From: a virus
Length of the DNA: 29,245 nucleotides
Direction: 5' to 3' (one strand)
IMG/VR virus record: IMGVR_UViG_3300036978_000388
Coordinates: 1 to 29,245 of that record
Shown: positions 21,498 to 29,245 of the stretch, one piece after another
How the letters are laid out: each line of letters begins with the position of its first letter
Numbering within the stretch: position 1 is the first letter of the stretch
Position numbers and translations under genes: made by a program
The notes under the pieces: generated by a model
The model's database searches: none
What the model saw: the letters and a program-made list of their open reading frames with translations, nothing else
What the model was told of the DNA's origin: nothing

Positions 21498-23060
21498 TTA
21501 GAATTGTGGCATTTCCTCAATCAACACAGTTCTAGAAAGGTCTTCAATAAATACATCGCATCTATCTTTCATCCAGATTTCGTATCCTGGGAATTTATTA
21601 GCAGAACTCATACCTTGAGATTTAGCAAAACCTAAGTGGTGACGAGTACCATCAATATAACCCCAAGTCATAGAAGGTGCACCCTTCATACGTACTTCAC
21701 GGATGTTGTTTACCATTGATCCATCAGACATTGGAGAAACATCAAACACCATAAATACTGGAGTAGATTTTTTGTTTTGTCCAAATTCTAAGTTAGATTG
21801 TGGTAAATCTAATTCTTTTAAGTGGATTAATTCAACACGTCCAGTCTCACGAGTTACCATTGCATCAAATGCAAAGTTGTAAGTGATGTGTTGTCCTTCA
21901 CCTTGCATATATCTGTTTCCAGAATCTGCCATGAAAGTTAATCCAGAGTTTAATGCATCTGTTTTTAAAGCTTGTTGGAATACATCGAATCCAGCTTCAT
22001 TAGTATACATTTTAACACTTCTATCTTTAACGTCCACACGTCTGTAGAATAAATCTCCAAATACAGAACGGATTAAGTTAGCAGAGAATTCACCTCTGTT
22101 GTATTGTACTAAGTTTCCATTGTTACGCATTCTGTGGTATACACCAGCAGATGTTCTTTTCAATTCTTGTTTAGAACCATTAGTTTTAACTGTACCTGGT
22201 TTAGCCCAGATCATACGTTTAACTTTTAATTCTAACATTGATTTACGCATCCAGAATTCGATGAACGGTTCCCATTTAACATCATTACGAGTTAAAGGTA
22301 ATTGGTTACGTCTTTGTGGAGCATACACTAAAATGTCTAATGGTTTACCAGAAGCATCTCTCATCATTTTGTCATCAGCCCATTCAGTGATTTTGTGCTC
22401 ATATCCATATGCAGAACCTAAAGATTCGAACATAGTGATTTGCTCACCTAATCTTGGAAGACCTAATAAGTCTTGATCAAATTCACCAATAGCAGCATCA
22501 ACTAATTCTAGTTCAACACCATACTGTAAAAATACAGGGTTTACAAAGTCTACAACTGGATTATCAGTTACTAATGTGAATGTGTACAAGAATCCCATAT
22601 TCCAAGGCACAGGATCTTTGATCACGTAGAATCTAGGACCATACTGACGTGTACCTACAGAGATGATAGCGTTTTTAGAAAACTCATTAGTATCTAATAC
22701 TAAAGAAAATTCTTGGCCATCAATACCTGTTTTACCAAGATCAATTAAATCTTGTGTAGAAGAAGGGATGTCAATGATTTTTGGGAATTTGTAAGGAACT
22801 GCTACTTGCCATTTCCAAGCGTCACTGTTATTATCAATGTAATAAGGAGTGCTCTTGTTGATCATGTCCAAGAAGTCATTACTGTAAAGTGAGCTCTGAG
22901 TATATAAAGAGATAATCTTTTTATCATAGTCTGCAGGCTCAGTAGAGTGAAAACTCTCTAAGTGGTTAGAGTCTGTTAGTTTTCCTACAGCACGTTTGTC
23001 CATGGACGCTACACGAGCATAAGTAAAACCAGTTAACCCAGGAATTGTTTGAATTGCCAT
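21498..23060 (-). CDS. Major capsid protein (HK97 fold, crAss-like)
   Basis: The 520-residue sequence (A-I-Q-T-I-P-G-L-T-G-F-T-Y-A-R-V, S-L-Y-T-Q-S-S-L-Y-S-N-D-F-L-D-M-I, Y-V-I-K-D-P-V-P-W-N-M-G-F-L-Y, then R-H-H-L-G-F-A-K-S-Q-G-M, F-P-G-Y-E-I-W-M-K-D-R-C-D-V-F-I-E-D) matches the crAss-like major capsid protein, a long HK97-fold protein that assembles the T=9 icosahedral head. Order supports it: it follows the scaffold-like gene by 36 bases. The leader is A-rich with no Shine-Dalgarno site, normal for Bacteroidota phages. The stop is followed at once by two more in-frame TAA codons, a marked structured RNA and a tRNA, so its transcript has an unusual 3' end. Confidence 0.93.
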   Translation of the reverse strand: MAIQTIPGLTGFTYARVASMDKRAVGKLTDSNHLESFHSTEPADYDKKIISLYTQSSLYSNDFLDMINKSTPYYIDNNSDAWKWQVAVPYKFPKIIDIPSSTQDLIDLGKTGIDGQEFSLVLDTNEFSKNAIISVGTRQYGPRFYVIKDPVPWNMGFLYTFTLVTDNPVVDFVNPVFLQYGVELELVDAAIGEFDQDLLGLPRLGEQITMFESLGSAYGYEHKITEWADDKMMRDASGKPLDILVYAPQRRNQLPLTRNDVKWEPFIEFWMRKSMLELKVKRMIWAKPGTVKTNGSKQELKRTSAGVYHRMRNNGNLVQYNRGEFSANLIRSVFGDLFYRRVDVKDRSVKMYTNEAGFDVFQQALKTDALNSGLTFMADSGNRYMQGEGQHITYNFAFDAMVTRETGRVELIHLKELDLPQSNLEFGQNKKSTPVFMVFDVSPMSDGSMVNNIREVRMKGAPSMTWGYIDGTRHHLGFAKSQGMSSANKFPGYEIWMKDRCDVFIEDLSRTVLIEEMPQF

Positions 23061-23096
23061 TTGTTATTCGTTTTTTGTTAATTATTTATTGTTTTG

Positions 23097-24371
23097 TTAT
23101 AAGAACCATGATTTTGAATTAGCACTACCAGTAGTTCCAGTAGATTTAGCTTTTGTTACTTGTCTTGCAACTTCTCCAAACAGTTCGTTAGACTTTTTAG
23201 TCACGCCTGTTCTTTGTATAGTTGATAATGTAGGATCTTTTTCTAACATCTTTAAAAGAAGACCAACCTTCACTTTCATCGCATGATTCTCAGGTCTTTT
23301 CATATCCAGAATAACACGATCAAAATCTGTAAGATTTTCTCCAGATGCAGTCTTCCATTTATCAACTAATAAGAAGTCTTGTAGTTCGCTTGCTAATTTT
23401 GGATTGATAGGAATTCCATCAAACTCTTTTGCTTTCACCTTATCTTGTAAGATGGTTTGCACATTACTTATATATTGGTTTCTAATAGCTTGTTTTTGTT
23501 GTAACTCTTGTTCAGCTTTAGATTCCATTTGGCTTAACTTAGATGCTTCTTTTTTAACTAACACTTTGTGGTGTTTTGTTGCAACGTTTTCTAAGTCACC
23601 GTAATTTTTAAATCTTTCAATCTCAGATTCAACATCTTCTGTTTCAAATCCTTGATCTAATAATGCTTGTCTAACTATCTTTATTTGATTGTCTTCACTA
23701 GAAAGATCCATCTCGGCAAAGCTAACTACTTGATTATAAACACCAAAGTAATCTTTTGGATTAACTCCTTTCACAAATATGGCTTCAAAAGCTTCTTGGT
23801 AATCTTCTCCAAATTGTCCTATGAAATTGTTTACTGTTTCAATTGCACCTTTTTTCTTCTCTTCATTGAATCGTTCTAAGAACTCTTCTGCAGTGGAGAT
23901 TGATTGTGGATCTTCATCATCTTCAGAAGTGAACACTCCTAATTTATAAAGATCATTTGCAAGAGCAGTGAATTGTGTTCCTTCAGGAGCACCATCTTCA
24001 GCATCATCTGCATCTTCTGTATCAGCATCTGCAGGTTTAGGTTTTGCTACTGGAGCAGGTGTATCATCATCAGAATCATCATCATCAGAATCACTTAAGA
24101 AGTCAGAGATCATTGATTGTCCATCTAATTTCTCTTCATCTGTTTTTCCATCAACGCTTTTAGGAGGAACAATGTCCTTACCTTTTTTTACTGCTGGAGC
24201 TTCAGGAGCTTCAGGAGAATTTGCGTCTTTAATAATAGGTGTAACATCTTCTGGATTAGAAGTTGATGTCTCAGGAGAAAACAAGTCATTTAATAGTTCT
24301 TGGTTACCCATTCCCATTTCCATAGTATCTTGAATACTAAAGTTACCCATAGTTTCTAAATTATCAGCCAT
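23097..24371 (-). CDS. Capsid scaffolding-like protein
   Basis: The protein has 424 residues. The first 130 are highly acidic and disordered, with Pro-Glu-Ala runs and a long Asp/Ser stretch (D-S-D-D-D-D-S-D-D-D). The middle (E-E-F-L-E-R-F-N-E-E-K-K-K, then F-G-E-D-Y-Q-E-A-F-E-A-I-F) and the following Gln/Lys-rich region are helical and coiled-coil-like (K-A-E-Q-E-L-Q-Q-K-Q-A-I-R-N-Q). The C-terminus is basic and ends S-W-F-L. Length, charge pattern and position between portal and major capsid genes are those of a scaffolding protein that shapes the procapsid and is later lost. No protease motif is evident. A promoter-like site lies 34 bases upstream. Confidence 0.75.
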   Translation of the reverse strand: MADNLETMGNFSIQDTMEMGMGNQELLNDLFSPETSTSNPEDVTPIIKDANSPEAPEAPAVKKGKDIVPPKSVDGKTDEEKLDGQSMISDFLSDSDDDDSDDDTPAPVAKPKPADADTEDADDAEDGAPEGTQFTALANDLYKLGVFTSEDDEDPQSISTAEEFLERFNEEKKKGAIETVNNFIGQFGEDYQEAFEAIFVKGVNPKDYFGVYNQVVSFAEMDLSSEDNQIKIVRQALLDQGFETEDVESEIERFKNYGDLENVATKHHKVLVKKEASKLSQMESKAEQELQQKQAIRNQYISNVQTILQDKVKAKEFDGIPINPKLASELQDFLLVDKWKTASGENLTDFDRVILDMKRPENHAMKVKVGLLLKMLEKDPTLSTIQRTGVTKKSNELFGEVARQVTKAKSTGTTGSANSKSWFL

Positions 24372-24400
24372 ATGTAGTTGTATTTATGTTTGGTTTATTT
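24372..24400 (-). promoter_or_regulatory. Leader shared with the 20240-21211 gene (copy 1)
   Basis: ATGTTTGGTTTATTT (24386-24400, + strand) and ATGTAGTT (24372-24379) precede the scaffold ATG. Both blocks recur in the same order before the ATG at 21211. The predicted transcript start from the site at 24405-24435 would fall near the distal end of this leader. Confidence 0.4.
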
Positions 24401-24404
24401 AATG

Positions 24405-24435
24405 TAAAAGTATAACAACACTATTTAATATCAAA
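24405..24435 (-). promoter_or_regulatory. Candidate Bacteroidota-type promoter for the scaffold/capsid genes
   Basis: On the minus strand TTTG (24435-24432) is followed after exactly 19 bases by TACTTTTA (24412-24405), seven of eight matches to TAnnTTTG. The final base is A, as in the site at 10385-10417. It lies in the longest gap of the head genes apart from the RNA locus. Confidence 0.45.
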
Positions 24436-24489
24436 GTGTTATGAACCAATGTGGCTCAATTTTTCAGATAATATAGCATTAATATTTTT

Positions 24490-24506
24490 TTCTCCTCCTA
24501 AGAGAA
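24490..24506 (-). other. Short hairpin with an AGGAGG motif after the portal gene
   Basis: TTCTC (24490-24494) pairs with GAGAA (24502-24506), with a 7-base loop. On the minus strand it contains TTAGGAGG, the only strong Shine-Dalgarno-like string I noticed, but only a 7-codon frame (M-L-Y-Y-L-K-N) starts 14 bases further on. The rest of 24372-24514 holds the promoter and leader and nothing else I can see. Confidence 0.4.
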
Positions 24507-24514
24507 TAAGTTTT

Positions 24515-27100
24515 TTAACCTTTTTTGTTATTTCTTCCCTTAGCATTTTCTTTAGCCACTGCTAAATCATTTTGCATATTCTCTCTAGCCACTGCAATTT
24601 TTTCTAGTTCTATTTGCTTTTTATCATTACTGTCTTTCATTTTAGATTGAATTTCTTGCATTTTTATTTGATAATTTTGTGCAGCATTAGTTTGGTCGTT
24701 TGTAAGTTTACTTACTTCTAATGCATCTGCAACTCCTGAATCATCAACATCAGCTGCTGCATTTTCATTTCTACCTAATGCATTAATAAGAGCAACTTCT
24801 TTTTTATTAATTCTGTCAAGTTCTTTTTGATAATCTTCGTTAGCTTGTTTCTCTTGAGCCATTTGAGCAGCTTGTTGTAATGCAGCTTGTGCTTGTTGAG
24901 ATTGTTGTTCAAGTTTTTGTTGTTCAAGTTGTTGTGCTTGATCTTGTTGAGCAACTTGTCTGTCTCTAAGATCTTTGAATGTTTTCTTCATATCTCTCAT
25001 AGACTTAGTAGTGTATAATTCTACTACATCATAAAGTGTGCCACCATTCTGTATAAGAGCTTGAGAAAGAGCTCTAATTTCATTAAACATCTGAGTGTCT
25101 TCTGGTCTATTAGTTAAGAACACTTTTAAGTCACGGAATTTAAGATCTGAACCATTCACTTGTACGAATGCAGATTCTCCTTCTCCTGTAATATATGATA
25201 GTGTAGATTCAGGTTTACTACTCTCTACATATAATGCAGCATCAATAATAGCTTGATACAATTGACCAAGTACATATTCATGAGCTATAAATAAAGGCTC
25301 TGTCTGAGAATAACTTTGTTGCATAGCAGTGTTTGTACCTGTAGCACTTTCAGAAGCAGAAACATCACCCATACGTTGTCTAGACATACCTACAAGTTCC
25401 CAACACTCAGCTTTAAGTTGTTGTGCTAATGTATATCGAGATTGTATCTCTGATGTACGTGTAAGATCAAGAGCTGTAAACTGATTGAATGAACTAGGAG
25501 ATTTCATATTCTCTGGAGAGTCATCAATAAATACCACACCTCTATTACGTGCTTCCATTTCCCATATGTCAAGAGCATCTTGTGCATCTCCATCTTTAGG
25601 AATAGGAATATGTCTCAATGACATAAGTTGAACCTTACCAACTTCTTTCTCTAGAAGTTTGTATAATTGGTTCATACATACGTTGTAAAGGACTTGAAAA
25701 GGTTTCATTAAGTCTACAAGAGATTTAGCCTCTGTATTCTTCACCTCATATGTTGTACCTATAATAGGACAGTAGTTTAATAATTTGTATGGTTTGATAT
25801 GATAGATGTCTGGACCAATCTTAGTTCCTTGATACCATTCATTAATCCATCCCCATTCTAATGATTGTTGTGTAGGAATAGTTCCTGATTTGTAAGTTTC
25901 ATCAACTAACATTGATTGCTCATTACCCATCTCATCTATATAGATAAGCTTACCTATCTTTCTTTTAGATATCCAATAGCTACGTACAACAACATATTTA
26001 TAACCAAATGAACTTACGTTATTAGTTAGTCCTAAGAAGTCTTTTAGTCCATCATTATTCTCTTTCATTTCTGATTCAATGATCATACGTGTTTGTAACA
26101 CTAATGGGTCAAATGTATCATACATTACAGAGTCTTGTCCAGGAATAGCATCTGGATTACCTAGATTAGATTCTCTAACATTAATCAATCCATAATCTTG
26201 AAGAGATGAACGTAAATGATCTATCTCTTCTTTTGTAAGATCTGGTATGCTCTCAATGATCTCTGAAAGCTCCATAACTTGTACTGTACCAGCAGCATAG
26301 GCTCCTTGAGCTCTACCTGTGGGATCAGATATCCATTTTCTATCAGGAGTGGTAAGAAACCAAGTGTTCTTTGGGTTAGCCACTTCGATGTTGAAACCAA
26401 GTTTCGAGTTGTCTTCATATATATGATAAAATTCTCTAGCAGATATTAATAAGTCTCTGAATGCATCTTCAGATTTTTCTTTCATGTTAAACTCAGCTTT
26501 CTGACAAGTAAGGATGTGGTTAGCCCATTTCTCAGCAACAGATGTATAGCTATCTAATTCATCTTTCACTTGACCCATTGTCATTTGCTCTAACTCTTCA
26601 TCAGGAATTTCAACTCCTTCTATTGCAGCTTTTGCTAAGATTTGTTGTCTAGCTTGACTCATTACAAAGTTTTGTAGAGTATCAGTTTTAAACTGTAACT
26701 CCTCTGCTTTACTGTCATCATCAAATGCCTTAACTCTGTAAGTATCAGGACGTTTGCTTATTTCTCCAACTAATTCATTAACAGGAGTGGTAACAATAGA
26801 ATACATCTTTACATAAGCAGGAAGTTCTAGATCTGCTGTAAGTACATCTGTAAAGCTTCTCACCTCTGGTTCCTGATAGAAATCTTCCATACGTAAGATT
26901 CCTTTCATAAGATCATAATTCTTAACGAATGTGTCTCTGTTCTTTACATACTCAGCATATGCTTTGTTGGAAAAATAGTCCATTGTATTCTTAATCCAAC
27001 TCTCATCTTGCTTTTCCTTTTCTGTCTTGAACTGATCAGGGAAGATGTTTAAGTATGCATACCTAATGGTAGCGTCTTTGGTATATCTAATTATTGCCAT
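24515..27100 (-). CDS. Portal protein
   Basis: The protein has 861 residues. The sequence (Y-A-Y-L-N-I-F-P-D-Q-F-K-T-E-K-E-K, then M-K-G-I-L-R-M-E-D-F-Y-Q-E-P-E, later I-K-P-Y-K-L-L-N-Y-C-P-I-I-G, V-G-M-S-R-Q-R-M-G-D-V-S-A-S-E-S-A-T-G) is of the crAss-like portal type. Residues about 700-755 are a Gln-rich helical stretch (Q-Q-D-Q-A-Q-Q-L-E-Q-Q-K-L-E-Q-Q), followed by more charged helix, as in portal barrel or crown extensions. Position between TerL and scaffold confirms it: the dodecamer through which DNA is pumped. Its ATG at 27100 shares a base with the TerL stop (TAATG), so the two are translationally coupled. The length is within the usual range for the family. Confidence 0.92.
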   Translation of the reverse strand: MAIIRYTKDATIRYAYLNIFPDQFKTEKEKQDESWIKNTMDYFSNKAYAEYVKNRDTFVKNYDLMKGILRMEDFYQEPEVRSFTDVLTADLELPAYVKMYSIVTTPVNELVGEISKRPDTYRVKAFDDDSKAEELQFKTDTLQNFVMSQARQQILAKAAIEGVEIPDEELEQMTMGQVKDELDSYTSVAEKWANHILTCQKAEFNMKEKSEDAFRDLLISAREFYHIYEDNSKLGFNIEVANPKNTWFLTTPDRKWISDPTGRAQGAYAAGTVQVMELSEIIESIPDLTKEEIDHLRSSLQDYGLINVRESNLGNPDAIPGQDSVMYDTFDPLVLQTRMIIESEMKENNDGLKDFLGLTNNVSSFGYKYVVVRSYWISKRKIGKLIYIDEMGNEQSMLVDETYKSGTIPTQQSLEWGWINEWYQGTKIGPDIYHIKPYKLLNYCPIIGTTYEVKNTEAKSLVDLMKPFQVLYNVCMNQLYKLLEKEVGKVQLMSLRHIPIPKDGDAQDALDIWEMEARNRGVVFIDDSPENMKSPSSFNQFTALDLTRTSEIQSRYTLAQQLKAECWELVGMSRQRMGDVSASESATGTNTAMQQSYSQTEPLFIAHEYVLGQLYQAIIDAALYVESSKPESTLSYITGEGESAFVQVNGSDLKFRDLKVFLTNRPEDTQMFNEIRALSQALIQNGGTLYDVVELYTTKSMRDMKKTFKDLRDRQVAQQDQAQQLEQQKLEQQSQQAQAALQQAAQMAQEKQANEDYQKELDRINKKEVALINALGRNENAAADVDDSGVADALEVSKLTNDQTNAAQNYQIKMQEIQSKMKDSNDKKQIELEKIAVARENMQNDLAVAKENAKGRNNKKG

Positions 27101-29127
27101 TATCTAAACAATTTATTTTTCTTTGGTGTGTTAAACATTGATCTGCTTTCTGTAAACAGAGTATTCTTTTTGTTCTTCTTGAACATTGATTGTATTCTTA
27201 CATCTTGCTCTCCTCCTATTTTTCCCATAATGGGATCTAGTTTCATTGCTAAAGCTATTGCAAGCTCTGCAGCAATGATTCTATCAAAGTTGCCTGATTC
27301 ATTATATTGTATCATCTCCTCTAATAGAACAGGATCAAATATCTTAGCCATACCTTTTATTTCAGACTTGATGTTTCCATCCTCATCCTTTTCTGTATGT
27401 ACCACTTCTTCTGAATATTTCTTAAGACATCCATGTAGGAAGTCTCGTATTTTCTCAGAAGATCTATGTATTCCATAATCTCTTCTAACAGTGGTGTTAG
27501 GAACTATTTCTTTTAACCAGTCTGGTTGTTTCTCTAAGTAATGAGCATCTCCTTTAGCTATCATGTAGTCAATGAATGATATCTCGTCATTCTCACATAG
27601 AGCTCTAGCATTATAATACTTAATTAAATATCTAGCTTGTTCTTCCCATGTTTCTTTCTTGTCTGGTCTAGCACAATAGCTGGCCACAAACATATCTTGA
27701 TACTTCTCTCCAGATATAGCATGCATACGTTTATATATGTATACAGATCCAAGCGAACTTGAATATGCAGACTTTCCTTGTCTATAAGGGTCAATCCCTG
27801 CTACATACAATCCATATGGAGGATCTGATATAGGAAACTCATATATCACTACAGGAGCTTCTTTATTGTCACTATTATTAAGAGGGAAGTTTGATATTGG
27901 TAACTTATCTGTGAATTCATGTTTCACACCATCTCCATCATCATATAAAACAACAGGTGTTCCTGTTCTCTCTTGTGCTAACAGTCTGGATTTCTGACGT
28001 TTAGCTGCTTCAATGTCAAATATATTTGTATCCTCGTTCAAGAATATGTCATCCACTTCTTGTGGATAATACATCTTCTCTTTTAAATAAGCAAGTCTAT
28101 CACCAGCTTTCTTTAATCTATCAAGGTTTTCATTTGTAATCTTATCTGCTATCTCTAAATTAGAGACTAACATTTTTACATTATGTAATTCTGAATCTGC
28201 TGGTTGTTCTAAGAACGCACCTAATGTAGAATCTTCTTTAGCTTCCATTCTATACTTATGAGAAATAAATAGTCCATGGATTCTTTGATCATCCTTAGCA
28301 CTATTGTATTCTAAGAAGTTGAAATTGGCCACATCAAACATAAGACTCTTTGCGTCCATGAAGTTTTGCATATCTCCACCTGTACCTGTAAGTATAGGCG
28401 AACATCCCCAACCAAATGGTGTTGTGAATCCTGGTGTAGCAGCTTGTAATCCACGTAAGAAGTTACCCTTACCTATCTCATCAATAATAAGCCTTCTAGG
28501 CTTAGTACCTGCAATAGCCTCTTCATTGTTACCACCATCTAAGTTACGAATAAGGATCTGAGAAAAGGGGATTCTCTCTCCTGCTTTTGTCTTGATCCCT
28601 AATGTAACTTGGTTTTTCCAATTGTCTTCTACCCTCTGCCATCTCCAGGCTTCTGGTAAGAAGTTTAATCCTTTGTCAATCTTATCTGTGATAAGCTTTA
28701 TATCGGGAGCATTCAGTCCTGCAATAATGTTCTGGGAGTTCTCATCGAACGTGGCCCCATGACCTATGTAAGAGCTCTCAATTACTGACTTAGCTAAACG
28801 ACGAATGCCTAATATTACTAGGCCTTTCTTTTCGTTATGTGCTCTATCTATTTCGTTTGTGATTATCCACTCATTATCACGTAGATAAGGATTGGCATAT
28901 TTCTGTGATATTCTTCCTCTGTCATCGATAACATCCACCTCTGTATTCCAGAAGTTTAAATGCCAATATAGAAAAGGGTTAATATAAACTCCTCCCATTG
29001 TACAGCCATCAATACACAGTTGTTTATGAAAAGCATAAAACTCTCTGTATTCCTCTGAGTCTTTTTGAGGAACTCTCTTCTGATTGATGAACCAGTCTTT
29101 ATAGTCAATGCTTTGTAATCCATCCAT
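27100..29127 (-). CDS. terL: Terminase large subunit (TerL)
   Basis: The protein has 675 residues. The ATPase domain carries a Walker A-like motif G-I-R-R-L-A-K-S at residues about 107-114, with Ala where Gly is usual before Lys-Ser, and Walker B R-R-L-I-I-D-E near 211-218. The C-terminal RNase H-like nuclease shows A-G-I-D-P-Y-R near 444, L-C-E-N-D-E near 511 and N-F-D-R-I-I-A-A-E near 613, the expected acidic residues for two-metal cleavage. It packages DNA through the portal encoded next. The ATG at 29127 overlaps the upstream TAA and the stop overlaps the portal ATG. The pattern of large crAss-like terminases fits well. Confidence 0.94.
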   Translation of the reverse strand: MDGLQSIDYKDWFINQKRVPQKDSEEYREFYAFHKQLCIDGCTMGGVYINPFLYWHLNFWNTEVDVIDDRGRISQKYANPYLRDNEWIITNEIDRAHNEKKGLVILGIRRLAKSVIESSYIGHGATFDENSQNIIAGLNAPDIKLITDKIDKGLNFLPEAWRWQRVEDNWKNQVTLGIKTKAGERIPFSQILIRNLDGGNNEEAIAGTKPRRLIIDEIGKGNFLRGLQAATPGFTTPFGWGCSPILTGTGGDMQNFMDAKSLMFDVANFNFLEYNSAKDDQRIHGLFISHKYRMEAKEDSTLGAFLEQPADSELHNVKMLVSNLEIADKITNENLDRLKKAGDRLAYLKEKMYYPQEVDDIFLNEDTNIFDIEAAKRQKSRLLAQERTGTPVVLYDDGDGVKHEFTDKLPISNFPLNNSDNKEAPVVIYEFPISDPPYGLYVAGIDPYRQGKSAYSSSLGSVYIYKRMHAISGEKYQDMFVASYCARPDKKETWEEQARYLIKYYNARALCENDEISFIDYMIAKGDAHYLEKQPDWLKEIVPNTTVRRDYGIHRSSEKIRDFLHGCLKKYSEEVVHTEKDEDGNIKSEIKGMAKIFDPVLLEEMIQYNESGNFDRIIAAELAIALAMKLDPIMGKIGGEQDVRIQSMFKKNKKNTLFTESRSMFNTPKKNKLFR

Positions 29128-29245
29128 TATTTTCTACCCTTTAAGAAATCCTCTGCCATACTTCCTAGTTCAACACCACCTCTTACAGGCACCACCTTTG
29201 CTTCTTCTTTCTCACGTAGTTTTTCCACTTGCTCTAATAGAGCTA
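29127..29245 (-). CDS. C-terminal end of the gene upstream of TerL (partial)
   Basis: Thirty-eight codons and a TAA are visible, the frame running off the right edge. The residues are a charged helix (L-L-E-Q-V-E-K-L-R-E-K-E-E-A-K) followed by V-P-V-R-G-G-V-E-L-G-S-M-A-E-D-F-L-K-G-R-K. The stop shares its last A with the TerL ATG (TAATG). The place just before TerL and the helical charge pattern would suit a small terminase subunit or a packaging accessory protein, but the fragment is too short to identify. Confidence 0.7.
   Translation of the reverse strand, partial: ALLEQVEKLREKEEAKVVPVRGGVELGSMAEDFLKGRK

Noticed and set aside
22099-22476. Plus-strand ORF of 125 codons inside the capsid gene
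   Set aside because: Lies wholly within the well-supported major capsid gene on the opposite strand.
23968-24333. Plus-strand ORF of 121 codons, Ser/Ala-rich
   Set aside because: Antisense of the acidic Asp/Glu/Pro N-terminus of the scaffold gene; such composition gives long open antisense frames.
24446-24469. Seven-codon ORF downstream of the AGGAGG motif
   Set aside because: The spacing from the motif is about 14 bases, Bacteroidota phages rarely use such sites, and the peptide is too short to support.

Overview
This window is the virion-morphogenesis block of a crAss-like phage (Crassvirales), a tailed podovirus of Bacteroidota. The call rests on gene order and on protein sequences I recognise from that family: terminase large subunit, portal, scaffold-like protein, HK97-fold major capsid protein, connector/ring proteins, and the very large muzzle (stabilisation) protein. 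AT-rich DNA, A-rich leaders without Shine-Dalgarno sites, and two promoter-like sites close to the Bacteroidota TTTG / TAnnTTTG pattern fit such a host. Threonine-homopolymer linkers and FISUMP domains in the fibres make me lean towards an environmental, Flavobacteria-type host, but that is inference.

All credible genes lie on the minus strand, so the operon reads from right to left. At 29245-24515 are the end of an unidentified gene, TerL and portal. A candidate promoter at 24405-24435 precedes the scaffold-like gene and the major capsid gene (24371-21498). Between the capsid gene and the next gene (21497-21212) is a non-coding interval with a densely folded RNA (three helical elements plus a possible pseudoknot), followed directly by a tRNA-Met(CAT) that looks like an initiator. 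Next come head/connector genes (21211-17614) and a 31-codon cysteine-rich protein missed by ordinary length cut-offs (17611-17516).

From 17502 to 10536 is a fibre cassette: five proteins built as beads on a string, with FISUMP, LamG-like, tail-collar and small cysteine-bounded beta modules joined by Thr/Ser linkers. It ends in a double-hairpin terminator. A new promoter-like site then serves a metallophosphoesterase, two conserved small genes, ring protein R1 and the muzzle (10357-206).

The muzzle is the most unusual protein region. What I recognise as one continuous protein in related phages is here spread over three consecutive ORFs (6949-1925, 1919-1080, 1075-206). At each break an accessory module (poly-Thr, FISUMP or small beta domain) has been added, and the ORFs are separated by only 4-5 bases. 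The window ends in the start of a zinc-ribbon protein (206 to beyond 1). The two strongest leads are the structured RNA/initiator-like tRNA pair and the three-part muzzle.
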